Part shown: positions 1 through 9,857 of the stretch, piece after piece
Numbering within the stretch: the first letter of the stretch is position 1
How the letters are laid out: each line of letters opens with the position of its first letter
Source of the DNA: Owenweeksia sp.
Lineage (GTDB): Bacteria > Bacteroidota > Bacteroidia > Flavobacteriales > Schleiferiaceae
Direction of reading: 5' to 3'
Assembly: GCA_002695025.1 (NCBI GenBank)
Contig: NZNV01000023.1
Coordinates: 186,001 to 250,000, forward strand
DNA length: 64,000 nucleotides
Made by a program: the position numbers and the translations under genes
The notes under the pieces: generated by a model
Told to the model about the DNA's origin: nothing
What the model saw: the letters and a program-made list of their open reading frames with translations, nothing else
The model's database searches: none

Positions 1-1
1 G

Positions 2-439
2 GTCTCTTCCGCCCCGCAGATCCGTTACCCGGATTGCTACGGTATAGACATGGCCAAGCTGGGGGATTTTGTAGCCTTCCGTGCAGCTATATCCTTATTG
101 AAGGAAAGCGGGCTGGATAACGTGATTGACAACGTTTACGAAAAATGCCAGGCCCAGAAGCACCTTCCGGATGAAGAGATCCAGAATTTTGTGAAAGACA
201 TTTACGCCCCCTTCTCTGCTGAACAGATTTCGGACAAGATAGCTCAGCTATTAACACCCCCGGATATGAAAGCCGAGGTAAAGATTATCTTCCAGAAGAT
301 AGAAGACCTGCACGAGGCCTGTCCCAATAACCTGGGCGATTGGTATTTTACCGGGAACTTCCCTACCCCTGGCGGTATGCGGGTGGTAAACCGGGCTTTC
401 TTGAATTTTTACGAAGGGAAGAACGTAAGAGCCTATTAA
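2..439 (+). CDS. purF: Amidophosphoribosyltransferase, C-terminal part (partial at window start)
   Basis: This is the 3' end of a gene that begins before the window; the frame is open from base 2 and stops at 439. The segment SSAPQIRYPDCYGIDMAKL followed by DFVAFRAA is the PRPP-binding and C-terminal region of glutamine PRPP amidotransferase, which makes phosphoribosylamine in the first step of purine synthesis. The end, with NLGDWYFTGNFPTPGG and a terminal NVRAY, is the extended C-terminus I associate with Bacteroidota PurF. The N-terminal glutaminase half is outside the window. No terminator is obvious before the next gene, 56 bases on. Confidence 0.85.
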   Translation, partial: VSSAPQIRYPDCYGIDMAKLGDFVAFRAAISLLKESGLDNVIDNVYEKCQAQKHLPDEEIQNFVKDIYAPFSAEQISDKIAQLLTPPDMKAEVKIIFQKIEDLHEACPNNLGDWYFTGNFPTPGGMRVVNRAFLNFYEGKNVRAY

Positions 440-495
440 ATCCATTCAGGATTAGCTTCAAAAATTCTATCTTCCAGCTTTCAAAGCCGTAAGCC

Positions 496-1458
496 ATGGA
501 ATTGAATATGCCCTGGGTGGAATCGCCCTTTTTTGAGGAACTTCTCACTAAAAAAAACCTTAGCCCGGAAGATGCGGAACTTGCCCGCACCTATCACCGC
601 GATGGTTTCCTGGTTCTTTCCGGTATGTTTGATGAAACCCTGATCGACCAGGCGGTGAAGGAAATGAATAAGCATTACGACCAGCTTGGCGTAGTGCAGA
701 AAGACCGGGCTCTCAACCTTTGGCAAACCAAGCCAGCTGTTAAGCAACTGGCCTCCGACCCCAAAATAATGGATACACTGCAAATGTTATACGGCCGCAG
801 ACCCATCCCTTTTCAAACCCTGAATTTCAAATACGGATCCCAGCAAAGAGCCCATTCGGACAGCATCCACTTCCAGAGCATGCCGCAACGCTACCTGGCT
901 GGCGTGTGGGTAGCCCTGGAAGAAACCAATGAAGACAATGGCACCCTGCAATATTATCCTGGTTCTCAACGCTGGCCCATTTTCGACTATTCTGTGATCA
1001 TGAACCAGCTGGAGACCGCCCAACATGCTGGAGATGTACAGTTTTATGAGGACAACTATGAAACTTTTATGGAAGCCATGATCAAGGATATAGGGGCTGA
1101 ACCGGAGGTATTAAGGGCCAAAAAGGGTGATGTGATCATCTGGGCCGCCAATCTGGTACACGGTGGGCTTCCCATCCGCCAGAAAGGACGCACCCGTTTC
1201 TCTCAGGTTACCCATTATTTTTTTGAAGATTGCCTGTATTACAATCCTTCACACTCCAATATAGTAACGGGTGAATGGTCCGTAGCCTCGCAGATCAACA
1301 TTGCCACCGGCCAGCGTGAGTGGGGCAGCTATAACGGTCAGAAAGTACCTTTGAAAAAAGCCGGTGATTCACGCTACCTGATCTCAAGGCACGCTCCAAA
1401 GAATTGGCGGGACCTGGTTTTTCTCTTCCAGAAGGCCTGGCACAAGGTTACGCATTAA
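496..1458 (+). CDS. Phytanoyl-CoA dioxygenase (PhyH) family protein
   Basis: This 320-residue cytosolic protein is of the PhyH type of Fe(II)/2-oxoglutarate oxygenases. The proximal iron ligands are probably H120 and D122 (in AHSDSIHF). The distal His is H222 in VHGGLP, and R232 or R234 just after it would hold 2-oxoglutarate. The stretch VALEETNEDNGTLQYYPGS is typical of the family. Substrates in this family vary widely (lipids, ectoine, natural products), so none is assigned. It lies between purF and a convergent sulfotransferase gene only 6 bases away. Family confidence is high; role is unknown. Confidence 0.85.
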   Translation: MELNMPWVESPFFEELLTKKNLSPEDAELARTYHRDGFLVLSGMFDETLIDQAVKEMNKHYDQLGVVQKDRALNLWQTKPAVKQLASDPKIMDTLQMLYGRRPIPFQTLNFKYGSQQRAHSDSIHFQSMPQRYLAGVWVALEETNEDNGTLQYYPGSQRWPIFDYSVIMNQLETAQHAGDVQFYEDNYETFMEAMIKDIGAEPEVLRAKKGDVIIWAANLVHGGLPIRQKGRTRFSQVTHYFFEDCLYYNPSHSNIVTGEWSVASQINIATGQREWGSYNGQKVPLKKAGDSRYLISRHAPKNWRDLVFLFQKAWHKVTH

Positions 1459-1464
1459 GCGGAA

Positions 1465-2283
1465 TTAATCCTCTATCAATACATATCCGAAGTAATCCAA
1501 TAATTCTGCATGTTGCCGGAAAACCTCATTCATGACCGTGAGGTCCGATTGGGGTATGCGCTCAATCTTTTGCGCGTTCAGGTTTTTAAGGCCCATTTGC
1601 CGGTTCAGGAAATTATGAGCTGAAAAGGTTTGTCCTTCCAGGCGAATGTCGCCCAGTTCGGGTAGCAACTGTTTAAATCGCTCCAGGACTTCAGCCGGAC
1701 GGTCCGTCAACTCTTCATAGGAAACACGGACCACCCGATCCAATTGCTCCAGGTTTTTCCGTTGAAAGTCAAGACAGCGCATGGAAACCCTTGCGGCCTC
1801 CCTGGCAGAAACCTTATTCCTACGCATCATCCCTTCACAATGAGCGTAGGGGTTACGGTATAATACAATGAAAAAGGCCGGAACAAAGTGGATTGACAGC
1901 TCAGCGGCCCGGACAATATTGGGAGGGCTTTTTTCCAGCAAGACCGGACGGGTTACATCCCAGTATTTCAACCATATTCTTTTGATTTGGGGCCAGTCTG
2001 GTTTAAAATCAGGCTCCCAGCGCCTGGACTGCCGGAACAGCAAAGGGGCTACTTCCGGTAATTGCTGCCCCTCACGGGTACCTACCGGATTATTTTCACT
2101 CACATTTTCGGAGAGGGAAAGTACTTCACTGAGCAAGGTAGAGCCACTATGAGGCGGGGAAAGGATAAAAAGGAATTTATGATTTGGAGCTTTATATAGC
2201 AAACGCCTGAACCGGTTACGAAGTAAACGGCCTTCCCACGTGAGCATACGTTTAGACTTTTCTATAAACCTGGCGCTGTTCAA
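1465..2283 (-). CDS. Sulfotransferase family protein
   Basis: A 272-residue PAPS-dependent sulfotransferase-like protein. The 5'-phosphosulfate loop is PPHSGST (residues 43-49) after a beta strand FLFIL, and a likely 3'-phosphate motif is FIVLYRNPYAH. The only usable start appears to be TTG at 2283, because an in-frame stop lies five codons upstream and no ATG occurs before residue 13. It is convergent with the PhyH-like gene. The acceptor is unknown. It is one of six sulfotransferase domains in the window. Confidence 0.75.
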   Translation of the reverse strand: MNSARFIEKSKRMLTWEGRLLRNRFRRLLYKAPNHKFLFILSPPHSGSTLLSEVLSLSENVSENNPVGTREGQQLPEVAPLLFRQSRRWEPDFKPDWPQIKRIWLKYWDVTRPVLLEKSPPNIVRAAELSIHFVPAFFIVLYRNPYAHCEGMMRRNKVSAREAARVSMRCLDFQRKNLEQLDRVVRVSYEELTDRPAEVLERFKQLLPELGDIRLEGQTFSAHNFLNRQMGLKNLNAQKIERIPQSDLTVMNEVFRQHAELLDYFGYVLIED

Positions 2284-2346
2284 TACCCATTTGCTTTAAG
2301 CTGCAAAGTAGTACAAAAGCTGGTGAAGCACACTTCAGATACAGTC

Positions 2347-2372
2347 AAAAAAAAGCCCGGCATCTGCCGGGC
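2347..2372 (-). terminator. Rho-independent terminator of the esterase gene
   Basis: An 8-bp GC-rich stem (2355-2362 with 2365-2372) is followed, on the minus strand, by a run of eight T. It lies just past the stop codon of the gene that ends at 2381 and should end its transcript. Confidence 0.8.
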
Positions 2373-2380
2373 TTCCTATT

Positions 2381-4291
2381 CTATTTAGTGATCATCAGTT
2401 TGCTTGTACCCCTTTGTCCGTCTGCCTCCACCTCTAACTGGTAAAGTCCGGTTGGCAAGTTACTTATATCCAACTGTCTTTCGGTATCGGGTTCTTGCGT
2501 TTGATCATCCTGCAAAACAAGGCTACCTCCCATATCCCATATACGCAAAGAGGTTATTTCTTCCAAGCCCGCCTGTATGCGGAAGTAATCCCTGGCCGGG
2601 TTGGGATACACCTTAAAAAGGTTATCCGGATTTTCAACCAAGCCTATCTTAAGGCCATTTACATGTATGTTATCCAGGTTGATAGATCCTCCCTCTCCTG
2701 AAATATAATTAAAACGGATGATTACAGATGATTCCTGATCATAAGCTGAAAGGTCAATGGTATCTGTTCTCCACTCCGAACTATCGGCTGGTATTAAAAA
2801 ACACTGGTTTAAATTCAAAGCATTGACAATCGGATCAGGCACGGTAGCAAGTTCTGCTCCTCCCTTTTTGTAGAGGCTTTGCCAGCTAAGCCCGCAATCC
2901 GTTGATAGTACCACCTCCAGGGTATCCGCAAAAATAGTATCTGATAAAAAGTATGGTGGTGTATACTTATGGTAATTATAAGCCACATCAAACGTGAGTT
3001 TATTACCTATTGTGTTTGTTAAATCCATTACCGGTGATTCAAAGCTTTCCACATTCCCATAGGTATAGATGGCCAGAATGGTATTAAAGGTTGCCATTGA
3101 ATATTGCCCGCTCCGACTTACTTCATCATCCAGGGACCATTGAAAAATAGTGCCGGTCTCCGTAATCACCCAATCCGAATGTACACTCTCAAAGCCTTCG
3201 TTTAAGGGAGTACTCTCCGCAATAAGGTCCACGGATATGGTATCATTGCGTTGATTGTTCAGGACCACGGTATCGTTTTCAGTCCCGTTTACCTTACCAA
3301 TACTCAATTGCAGAGCCTGCTCACCATCCGCTGTAACCATGCTGGGCAAGTCTATACGGGCATGCTCATAGGCATTGATAGAGCCTGTCCAGGTATACGT
3401 TCCGCTACCACCCGCGAACTGGTAGTCCACCTCCACAGAGGTAACCGGTGCAGAGCCCCGGTTCTGAACAAAACAGGCGGGTGTAATGCTTGCATCACAG
3501 GTGTGTTGGGAAAGCTCAATATCAAAAAGGTCCAGGTCAAAATCTGCCACCTCGGGATGTTCAAAAAAGGTAAAGCTGGGAACCACCTTTGCACTATCCG
3601 GAATGGAATGTCCCAAACCGGCTACCGGCAGATACCGGATAACCGCATCGTTCATTTTCAGTTTCTTTACAGCTGGTCCAAGTATGCGATAGTAGAAATC
3701 CTGGTCGCCTACGGTGAGGTATATAGGCAGCTGGGAGGCATTGGCATAGTTGAATTGCAAGCTTGAAACGGGGTGGTTTTGCACATCATTCTTGCCCTGA
3801 AAGGCAGGGGTGTTCAATAATAGCCCCTTGAACTCCGTAGGGTGATCGAGTCCATATTTTATAGCACTTCTTCCACCCAGCGAAAAGCCTTGCAGTACCA
3901 CAAAGTCGTTGTCAATATTGTAGTTGCTCATGGCAAAACTCCGGGCTGAGTCAATAATGATCTCATCACCGGCAGGCACGTAAAAATCACTATTGGCATC
4001 CGTACCTCCATCAGGGAATACGAAAATGGTATTGGGAAATATGGAAGGCCACTTCAATACGGTTATAAGAGCATTACGGTAGGCATTGCCGTTATCACCC
4101 AGTCCGTGTAAGCCAATCATTAAACGATACGACACATTAGGGTCATAATTGGTGGGCACATAGCACGCCAGGGTGCGGCTTTGCCCCATGATGGTAACCT
4201 GGGTATTAAAGCTACCGGTTTGCTGGGCCATACTTTGCACACTGATCATCAGAGCTATTAAAACGATAAAAGGTGGAATCTTCTTTTTCAT
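2381..4291 (-). CDS. Secreted alpha/beta-hydrolase (esterase-like) with T9SS sorting domain
   Basis: 636 residues. A signal peptide (about 1-22, ending SMAQQ) is followed by an alpha/beta-hydrolase domain to about residue 240. It has an oxyanion-side LHGLGDNG, a nucleophile elbow GFSLGG (Ser137), a GDQD acid region near 195-198 and His228 in GLGHS. This resembles the esterase D / PHB-depolymerase group. The middle is beta-rich with a jelly-roll-like part around 360-545. The last 75 or so residues, starting VYPNPA, are a type A type IX secretion sorting domain, so the product should be exported and surface-anchored or released. The exact substrate cannot be read. Confidence 0.8.
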   Translation of the reverse strand: MKKKIPPFIVLIALMISVQSMAQQTGSFNTQVTIMGQSRTLACYVPTNYDPNVSYRLMIGLHGLGDNGNAYRNALITVLKWPSIFPNTIFVFPDGGTDANSDFYVPAGDEIIIDSARSFAMSNYNIDNDFVVLQGFSLGGRSAIKYGLDHPTEFKGLLLNTPAFQGKNDVQNHPVSSLQFNYANASQLPIYLTVGDQDFYYRILGPAVKKLKMNDAVIRYLPVAGLGHSIPDSAKVVPSFTFFEHPEVADFDLDLFDIELSQHTCDASITPACFVQNRGSAPVTSVEVDYQFAGGSGTYTWTGSINAYEHARIDLPSMVTADGEQALQLSIGKVNGTENDTVVLNNQRNDTISVDLIAESTPLNEGFESVHSDWVITETGTIFQWSLDDEVSRSGQYSMATFNTILAIYTYGNVESFESPVMDLTNTIGNKLTFDVAYNYHKYTPPYFLSDTIFADTLEVVLSTDCGLSWQSLYKKGGAELATVPDPIVNALNLNQCFLIPADSSEWRTDTIDLSAYDQESSVIIRFNYISGEGGSINLDNIHVNGLKIGLVENPDNLFKVYPNPARDYFRIQAGLEEITSLRIWDMGGSLVLQDDQTQEPDTERQLDISNLPTGLYQLEVEADGQRGTSKLMITK

Positions 4292-4414
4292 AGGATCCTG
4301 GGTTGATTTTAGAATTCATAGTAAAACTACCATCCCTATTAAGCAAAAAGCAGCATTTTTTACCAATGACCGGTTTGGGCTAATAGTTTACCAAAATTGG
4401 TTTACTATTGATGT

Positions 4415-6256
4415 TCAGGAATACGGCAACCAAAGATGTACCGCGGTGCCCAACGCATTTTCGCCTTCCACAAGATCCCTTACTTCCAGGTGCAGTACCT
4501 GGCCGGTTTCCTGTTGCAGGATATCCAGACGTTCCCGGATATTGGGCAGAGCTGTTGACTGGTAATGTTCGGTTTTTCGGCCTTTGATGCGGCTGGCTTC
4601 TATGCGTCCTACCCCATTGTCCGTTACTTCACAGTGAATAAGGTCTTTATCTTTCTCCAGCCGGATCTCCAGCCTGCCCTTATCGTCCTTACGGTTTAGC
4701 AAACCGTGCAGTATGGCATTTTCCACAAGTGGTTGCAATACCATACCCGGAATCTCAAACACCCCACTCTCCAGTTCAGGCGCCAGTTGAATGTGATACT
4801 CAAATTTACCTTCAAACCGTATGCTTTCCAGTTCTATATAAAGCCGTAACTGCTCCATTTCATCTTCCAGGGACACCTTGCTTTTACCGGAATTCTCCAG
4901 CACCATCCTCAGCAACCTCGCAAACTGGGCCAGGTATTCATAAGCCGCCTTCTTGTCTGAATTCAGCACAAAATTCTGGGTGGTGTTGATGCAGTTGAAA
5001 ATAAAATGAGGGTTCATCTGCGACCGCAAAGCCTGCATCCGAATCTCTGAAACCCTTGCTTTTAATTCCGATTGTTCCAAAGCATTCCTCTGCAACTTTC
5101 TCTGATACCAGAAAATGATCAGGAATACAATGAGCGCACCCACAACCGCGGTTACTAAAACAATAATCCACAGTTTTTGAGCCTTGTTCCGGGCCTGTAG
5201 GGTTTCCGATTGCAAGCGGGCTATTTCTGTTTCCTTCTCAGCATTCTTAAAGCGTGCTTCAATTTCCGCTACCCTGGCAAAGTTGTTGGCGCTATCGCTT
5301 TCCGCCTGCAGTTCCTGGTAGGCCTCATTCATAAGGTATGCCTGTTCAAACCGACCCATTTTAAACAGTATCTCAGCCAATATTTTTCGGGCTCCCAATA
5401 CCACTTCTGTATGATTGATTTTCGCAGCTTCACGCAGTGCCTTCTCTCCCCACGGCAAGGCTTCTTCGTAATCCTCCATCAAATAATACAGTTCACTTAT
5501 GCCTACACTTACCAGGGCCGGGACCGTTTTATGCACGGTTTTGGTCTTAAAGATCTCCACTGATTTGAGGAGGTAATACTGTGCGCTATCCAACTCTTCC
5601 ATGGACTTGTAAGAATCGCCAATGTTGTTGTACGAAAAGGCTATCCAGTAATAATCGCCCAGTTTTAAGCGCAGTTGCAGGGAGCGCTTGTAGTATTGGA
5701 TCGCCTCCTCCTCATTAGCCTGCTGGGAACAAACCACCCCCAGGTTGTTTAGTATCATATCCATTCGGGCTGTATCCCTATACCGGCTGAAAATATCCAG
5801 TGCCTTTTCCAGGTAGGCATGGGCATCATCATACCTCTCAAAATACAGGTATGAAATTCCGATGCGATTAAGGGTACTGGCCATACCGAGGGTATCACCA
5901 ATATGCCTTTGTACCTCCAGCACCTCATGTCCTTCTTTTATGGCTTCTTCGTACCGCGATTGAAAATTGAGGAACCAGGTTTTCATGGAACGGGCCCTGC
6001 CCTCATTAATGGTATCCCTCTGCTTATGGTATACCCTGGCCAGTGAATCCGTAAACGCCAGGGCTTCATCCGTAGAGCCGGAATTAAGGTATTCTGCGTA
6101 CCGAAGCAACATTTCGCCCTTCATCAGGCTATCGGTTTGCGTATGGGCCACCTGCCATAGGCTATCCATTTTCTCCTCCCGGCTCTGAGCCAGTACCAAA
6201 GTGCCATGTAGCAAGAGGGTGACCAGGGTAACGATTAAAGAAAACGGCTTATTCAT
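4415..6256 (-). CDS. TPR-containing LytS-type sensor histidine kinase
   Basis: 613 residues. A signal peptide (1-23) precedes several TPR repeats (about 30-330), then a coiled linker, one membrane segment (about 362-384) and a His_kinase domain with SQMNPHFIFN (His417), followed by an HATPase region with NAILHG and DNGVGR. The layout places the TPR sensor in the periplasm and the kinase in the cytosol, typical of Bacteroidota LytS/YehU-like kinases. The response regulator gene lies 80 bases upstream of its start at 6337-7095 on the same strand, so the two should form one two-component system with the regulator transcribed first. Confidence 0.9.
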   Translation of the reverse strand: MNKPFSLIVTLVTLLLHGTLVLAQSREEKMDSLWQVAHTQTDSLMKGEMLLRYAEYLNSGSTDEALAFTDSLARVYHKQRDTINEGRARSMKTWFLNFQSRYEEAIKEGHEVLEVQRHIGDTLGMASTLNRIGISYLYFERYDDAHAYLEKALDIFSRYRDTARMDMILNNLGVVCSQQANEEEAIQYYKRSLQLRLKLGDYYWIAFSYNNIGDSYKSMEELDSAQYYLLKSVEIFKTKTVHKTVPALVSVGISELYYLMEDYEEALPWGEKALREAAKINHTEVVLGARKILAEILFKMGRFEQAYLMNEAYQELQAESDSANNFARVAEIEARFKNAEKETEIARLQSETLQARNKAQKLWIIVLVTAVVGALIVFLIIFWYQRKLQRNALEQSELKARVSEIRMQALRSQMNPHFIFNCINTTQNFVLNSDKKAAYEYLAQFARLLRMVLENSGKSKVSLEDEMEQLRLYIELESIRFEGKFEYHIQLAPELESGVFEIPGMVLQPLVENAILHGLLNRKDDKGRLEIRLEKDKDLIHCEVTDNGVGRIEASRIKGRKTEHYQSTALPNIRERLDILQQETGQVLHLEVRDLVEGENALGTAVHLWLPYS

Positions 6257-6336
6257 ACTATAAAGAAAGTATATTTAAGAGGGTTCTTATGGCTTTACTT
6301 TGTAGTTGAACCCTTTGGGGCTACCGTTGTAGGTTT

Positions 6337-7095
6337 TCATCTCAGGGCCAGCAATTCCATAAACTCATCCTTGCGGCTTTTGGAAATGCTGAATTCCGTA
6401 TCATCTTCCATCACAATATATCCCCCGGAACTCCGGTTAAAGCGCTTTATATACTTAAGGTTGATGATGGTAGAGTTGTGAATACGGTAAAACCCATAGC
6501 CTTCCAGGATGCTTTCAAAAAACTTCAGATTCCTGGAGGTGGTAAGCTGGGTGGCATCTTTCAGGAAGAAATCCGTGTAGCTGCCATCTGCCCGCAGGTA
6601 GAGGATATCATCCACTTTGATAAATTCATACCCTTCCGCCACGGAAAGGGTGATCTTATGCTCGCTTTTATCCCTGGACAGGAAGTTGCTGAACATATGC
6701 CGCACCTTCATATTTTCCTGGCCAGCTGCCTGCCCCTCTTTCACTTTTTGCAGAATGGATTTGAGTTCACTGATCCCAGCCGGCTTAATAAGGTAATCCA
6801 GGGCTGAGAATTTTATCGCCTTAAGGGCAAACTCCTCATGAGCGGTAACAAAAACCACGTGAAAGTCCACGCGGTCAAACCTTTCCAACAGTTGAAAGCC
6901 ACTTTCTGTACCCATTTCAATATCCAGGAAAACCAACTCCGGCCTACTGGCCAGAATACCATTATAGGCTTCTTCCAAACTGTTGGCTTCACCCACTACC
7001 TCTATTCCATCAAAAAAGGTTTGCAGGGCTTTTTTCAGGGTATCCACCGCCCTGGGTTCATCATCTACAATAAAAACTTTAATGGATCTGCTCAT
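6337..7095 (-). CDS. LytTR-family response regulator
   Basis: 252 residues. An N-terminal receiver domain has acidic DDE (11-13), phospho-acceptor Asp58 in LVFLDIEMG, and the conserved Lys in YLIKPAG. A LytTR DNA-binding domain occupies about 150-250, including SYTDFFL and YFRIHNS-like segments (YGFYRIHNSTIINLKYI in part). It is the partner of the TPR kinase just downstream. A near-match to the Bacteroidota -7 element reads CATCTTTG on the minus strand at 7132-7139, about 35 bases before the ATG. The target genes are unknown. Confidence 0.92.
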   Translation of the reverse strand: MSRSIKVFIVDDEPRAVDTLKKALQTFFDGIEVVGEANSLEEAYNGILASRPELVFLDIEMGTESGFQLLERFDRVDFHVVFVTAHEEFALKAIKFSALDYLIKPAGISELKSILQKVKEGQAAGQENMKVRHMFSNFLSRDKSEHKITLSVAEGYEFIKVDDILYLRADGSYTDFFLKDATQLTTSRNLKFFESILEGYGFYRIHNSTIINLKYIKRFNRSSGGYIVMEDDTEFSISKSRKDEFMELLALR

Positions 7096-7231
7096 GCCTT
7101 AAAGGAATACTGCAAGATGTAAAAGAAAAAACAAAGATGTAAGGGCAAACCAGCTTGCTTTTTAAATAAGATCATTTTACAACTTAATTAGAGCGGAGAA
7201 CAAATTAGCATGAATTACCCTTCTACAAAGG

Positions 7232-8827
7232 ATGAAGCATTTTTCCTCACTTTTCAGGAATCTAGACGAAACGAACAAAACCAATGCCAAGGTAAATGCA
7301 CTGGTGCATTACTTTAACCAGGCAGATGATGCCGATAAGATTTGGTGTATAGCGCTGCTTTCCGGCAAACGACCCAAGCGCTCCGTTCGTAGTACGGATC
7401 TTAGGGAATGGTGTGCAGAACTCTCCGGCTTACCGGCATGGCTCTTTGAGGAAACCTACCACATTGTGGGTGACCTGGCCGAAACTATTTCCAAGGTATT
7501 ACCTCCCCCACTCACTTCTTCGGACCATAGCCTCACCTACTGGATGGAGTACATCATGGCCCTGGGAGAATGTACACTAAGCGAAAGGAAAAGCCGGGTT
7601 ATAGACGCCTGGAACCGGCTGGACGACTTTGAAAAGTTTGTCTTCAACAAACTTATGATGGGAGGTTTTCGCATGGGTATTTCGCAAAAACTTATGGTGC
7701 GGGCGCTAAGCCTGCATACCGGCAAAGACGAAAATGAACTGGCCCACCGCATTATGGGAAACTGGAGCCCGGCCGTTGAAAATTTTGAGGAACTCATCCT
7801 CGAAGAACGTAAAGAGGATGACCTTAGCAAGCCTTATCCCTTTTATTTAGCCTATGCGCTGGAGAATGGCCCCGAAGAAATCGGTGAACCCGGTGAGTGG
7901 CTGGCTGAGCATAAATGGGACGGCATACGTGGACAGCTTATCGTACGTGGAGGGCAACACTACCTGTGGTCCCGCGGAGAAGAACTGATCACCGACAAGT
8001 TTCCGGAATTTGACCTGGCGCCTGGATTGTTGCCGGACGGAACGGTAGTGGATGGTGAGATACTACCCTTTAAGGACGGACAAATACTGGGTTTCCAGGA
8101 CTTACAAACCCGTATTGGACGTAAAACAATAAGTACTGCTATCCTTAAAAAAGCACCGGTTGTGATGCGTATGTATGATCTACTGGAGTGGCAGGGGAAA
8201 GATCTCCGTAGCAAAAGCCAGGAAGAAAGACGCCAGATACTGGAAACCCTCTACCGCTCTTTACCGGTTAATCCCCTTCTGCAATTGAGTGAATTGATAG
8301 ATTTTGAAAATTGGGAAGAACTGGCTAAAATCCGGTCGGCTTCCCGGGACGTGCAGGCAGAGGGTATTATGCTCAAGAACCGGAAAGGAAGCTACCAGGT
8401 GGGCCGTAAAAAGGGCGACTGGTGGAAATGGAAAGTAGAACCCCTGACCATTGATGCAGTGATGATCTACGCCATGCGTGGCCACGGCCGCAGGGCTAAT
8501 TTGTATACCGATTATACCTTTGCGGTTTGGAAGGAAGATGAACTGGTACCTTTCACCAAAGCATATTCCGGCCTTACCGATGCCGAATTCCGCAAGGTGG
8601 ATGCCTTTGTAAAACGGAATACTATAGAGCGCTTTGGACCGGTACGAAGCGTAACTCCTGAACTGGTTTTTGAGATTGCCTTTGAAGGTATACAAAGATC
8701 CAAAAGGCATAAGTCCGGAGTAGCACTCCGCTTTCCGCGCATGAAGCGCTGGCGGCAGGATAAACCGGCCTCCGAAGCCAATACCCTGGATGATCTCCAC
8801 GACCTACTGGAGCATTACGGCAGTTAA
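7232..8827 (+). CDS. ATP-dependent DNA ligase (cisplatin-damage-response / ligase-associated type)
   Basis: 531 residues, the usual length for the bacterial LigC-like repair ligases that lack a Ku partner. An N-terminal DNA-binding helical domain is followed by the adenylation domain with the nucleotide-accepting Lys228 in HKWDGIRG, motif III-like VVDGEIL, motif IV AEGIMLKN and motif V GDWWKWK, then an OB-fold. In many bacteria this ligase is encoded with an exonuclease, an Lhr-like helicase and the phosphoesterase PdeM. Here PdeM sits 5 kb downstream at 13971-14618, and the helicase and exonuclease are not in the window. Confidence 0.92.
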   Translation: MKHFSSLFRNLDETNKTNAKVNALVHYFNQADDADKIWCIALLSGKRPKRSVRSTDLREWCAELSGLPAWLFEETYHIVGDLAETISKVLPPPLTSSDHSLTYWMEYIMALGECTLSERKSRVIDAWNRLDDFEKFVFNKLMMGGFRMGISQKLMVRALSLHTGKDENELAHRIMGNWSPAVENFEELILEERKEDDLSKPYPFYLAYALENGPEEIGEPGEWLAEHKWDGIRGQLIVRGGQHYLWSRGEELITDKFPEFDLAPGLLPDGTVVDGEILPFKDGQILGFQDLQTRIGRKTISTAILKKAPVVMRMYDLLEWQGKDLRSKSQEERRQILETLYRSLPVNPLLQLSELIDFENWEELAKIRSASRDVQAEGIMLKNRKGSYQVGRKKGDWWKWKVEPLTIDAVMIYAMRGHGRRANLYTDYTFAVWKEDELVPFTKAYSGLTDAEFRKVDAFVKRNTIERFGPVRSVTPELVFEIAFEGIQRSKRHKSGVALRFPRMKRWRQDKPASEANTLDDLHDLLEHYGS

Positions 8828-9063
8828 TGATCACTCGTTAGGAACAACTTAGCTGTATTAAAAAGATCCAAACGCCTATCTACGTTAGATACTGATCTGC
8901 ATGTTTGAACATGATCAATCAAGATCATGGAAACGGAGATGATGCTAAAAGGGGCAAATTGCCAAGACAAAAGCCAGCTATAGGCGATGTGATCATCTAT
9001 CAAAAATGACCTTTATTTGCAGCCGCAAAAAAAACTGCATCACCTTAACCGATTTTACGTTTC

Positions 9064-9741
9064 ATGAAATTTCTTCAAGCCATAGTATTTGGCCTTTTCA
9101 TTTCGTGGCTTCCACTATCACTGGAAGCTCAAAGCCTGGGTATCAGAACCGGTCTTAACGCCTCAAAGATGTTTGTTAAAGACGAGTATCATAAATACAG
9201 TAATGATTTTAAGTTAAGTCCCGGCCTTATGGCTGGTTTTTCACTCGAGTTTTTTACCAAACGCGAAAACTTCAGTATTGAAACGGGCGCCTTTTATATA
9301 ACCAAGGGATATCGAATTGACGAAACCCGCAACATTCCAACCTGGGAGGAATATGAATACCTCGAAAAGATGTCACTCCATTACCTCGAGGTGCCTATAC
9401 ACATGAAATTCTCATTCCCACACCAGGAGTTGCGTTTTTACCTGCTAATGGGTGGTTATTTTGGCTACGGTATTTCCGGTAAGGTATATTCCAAAGCCGA
9501 ATTCAGAGGTCAGGAATACACAGCTGAAGAGGAAATCCATTGGGGCAACAACCCGCAGAGCGATTTGTTATTGCGTCCCGATTATGGCTTAAGTGCAGGA
9601 GCCGGTCTGCACGTAAAACGGTTGGTCTTTGGCCTTTCGGCACAATACGCGTTGGCTAATATTTCTACCTACCGCGAGCGAGACAACGTGGTGCAGAATA
9701 TGGGCATCTGTGCCTACGTAGGATTTACCCTAATCAAGTAG
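9064..9741 (+). CDS. PorT-like outer-membrane beta-barrel protein
   Basis: 225 residues with a signal peptide (1-22, ending LSLEAQS) and alternating hydrophobic strands ending in a C-terminal aliphatic strand (YVGFTLIK). The start GIRTGLNASK is typical of the OMP_b-brl_2 / PorT family of small Bacteroidota outer-membrane barrels. It has its own upstream region, with a near -7 element TTTATTTG at about 9012-9019. No specific function can be assigned; true PorT acts in type IX secretion, but this family is broad. Confidence 0.7.
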   Translation: MKFLQAIVFGLFISWLPLSLEAQSLGIRTGLNASKMFVKDEYHKYSNDFKLSPGLMAGFSLEFFTKRENFSIETGAFYITKGYRIDETRNIPTWEEYEYLEKMSLHYLEVPIHMKFSFPHQELRFYLLMGGYFGYGISGKVYSKAEFRGQEYTAEEEIHWGNNPQSDLLLRPDYGLSAGAGLHVKRLVFGLSAQYALANISTYRERDNVVQNMGICAYVGFTLIK

Positions 9742-9857
9742 ACTAGACCTATTTAATATTTATTTTAATAGATTCAATCTATAATTGTTAAGTGTAAACT
9801 ATTGAACTTCTTTAGCGATACCTGTTATTTTACTAAGGAATTCAAAAACTACACAAT

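Noticed and set aside
8828-9063. Short inverted repeat TGATC...GATCA between ligase and barrel gene
   Set aside because: A five-base arm is too short to mean anything, and there is no T-run for a terminator.
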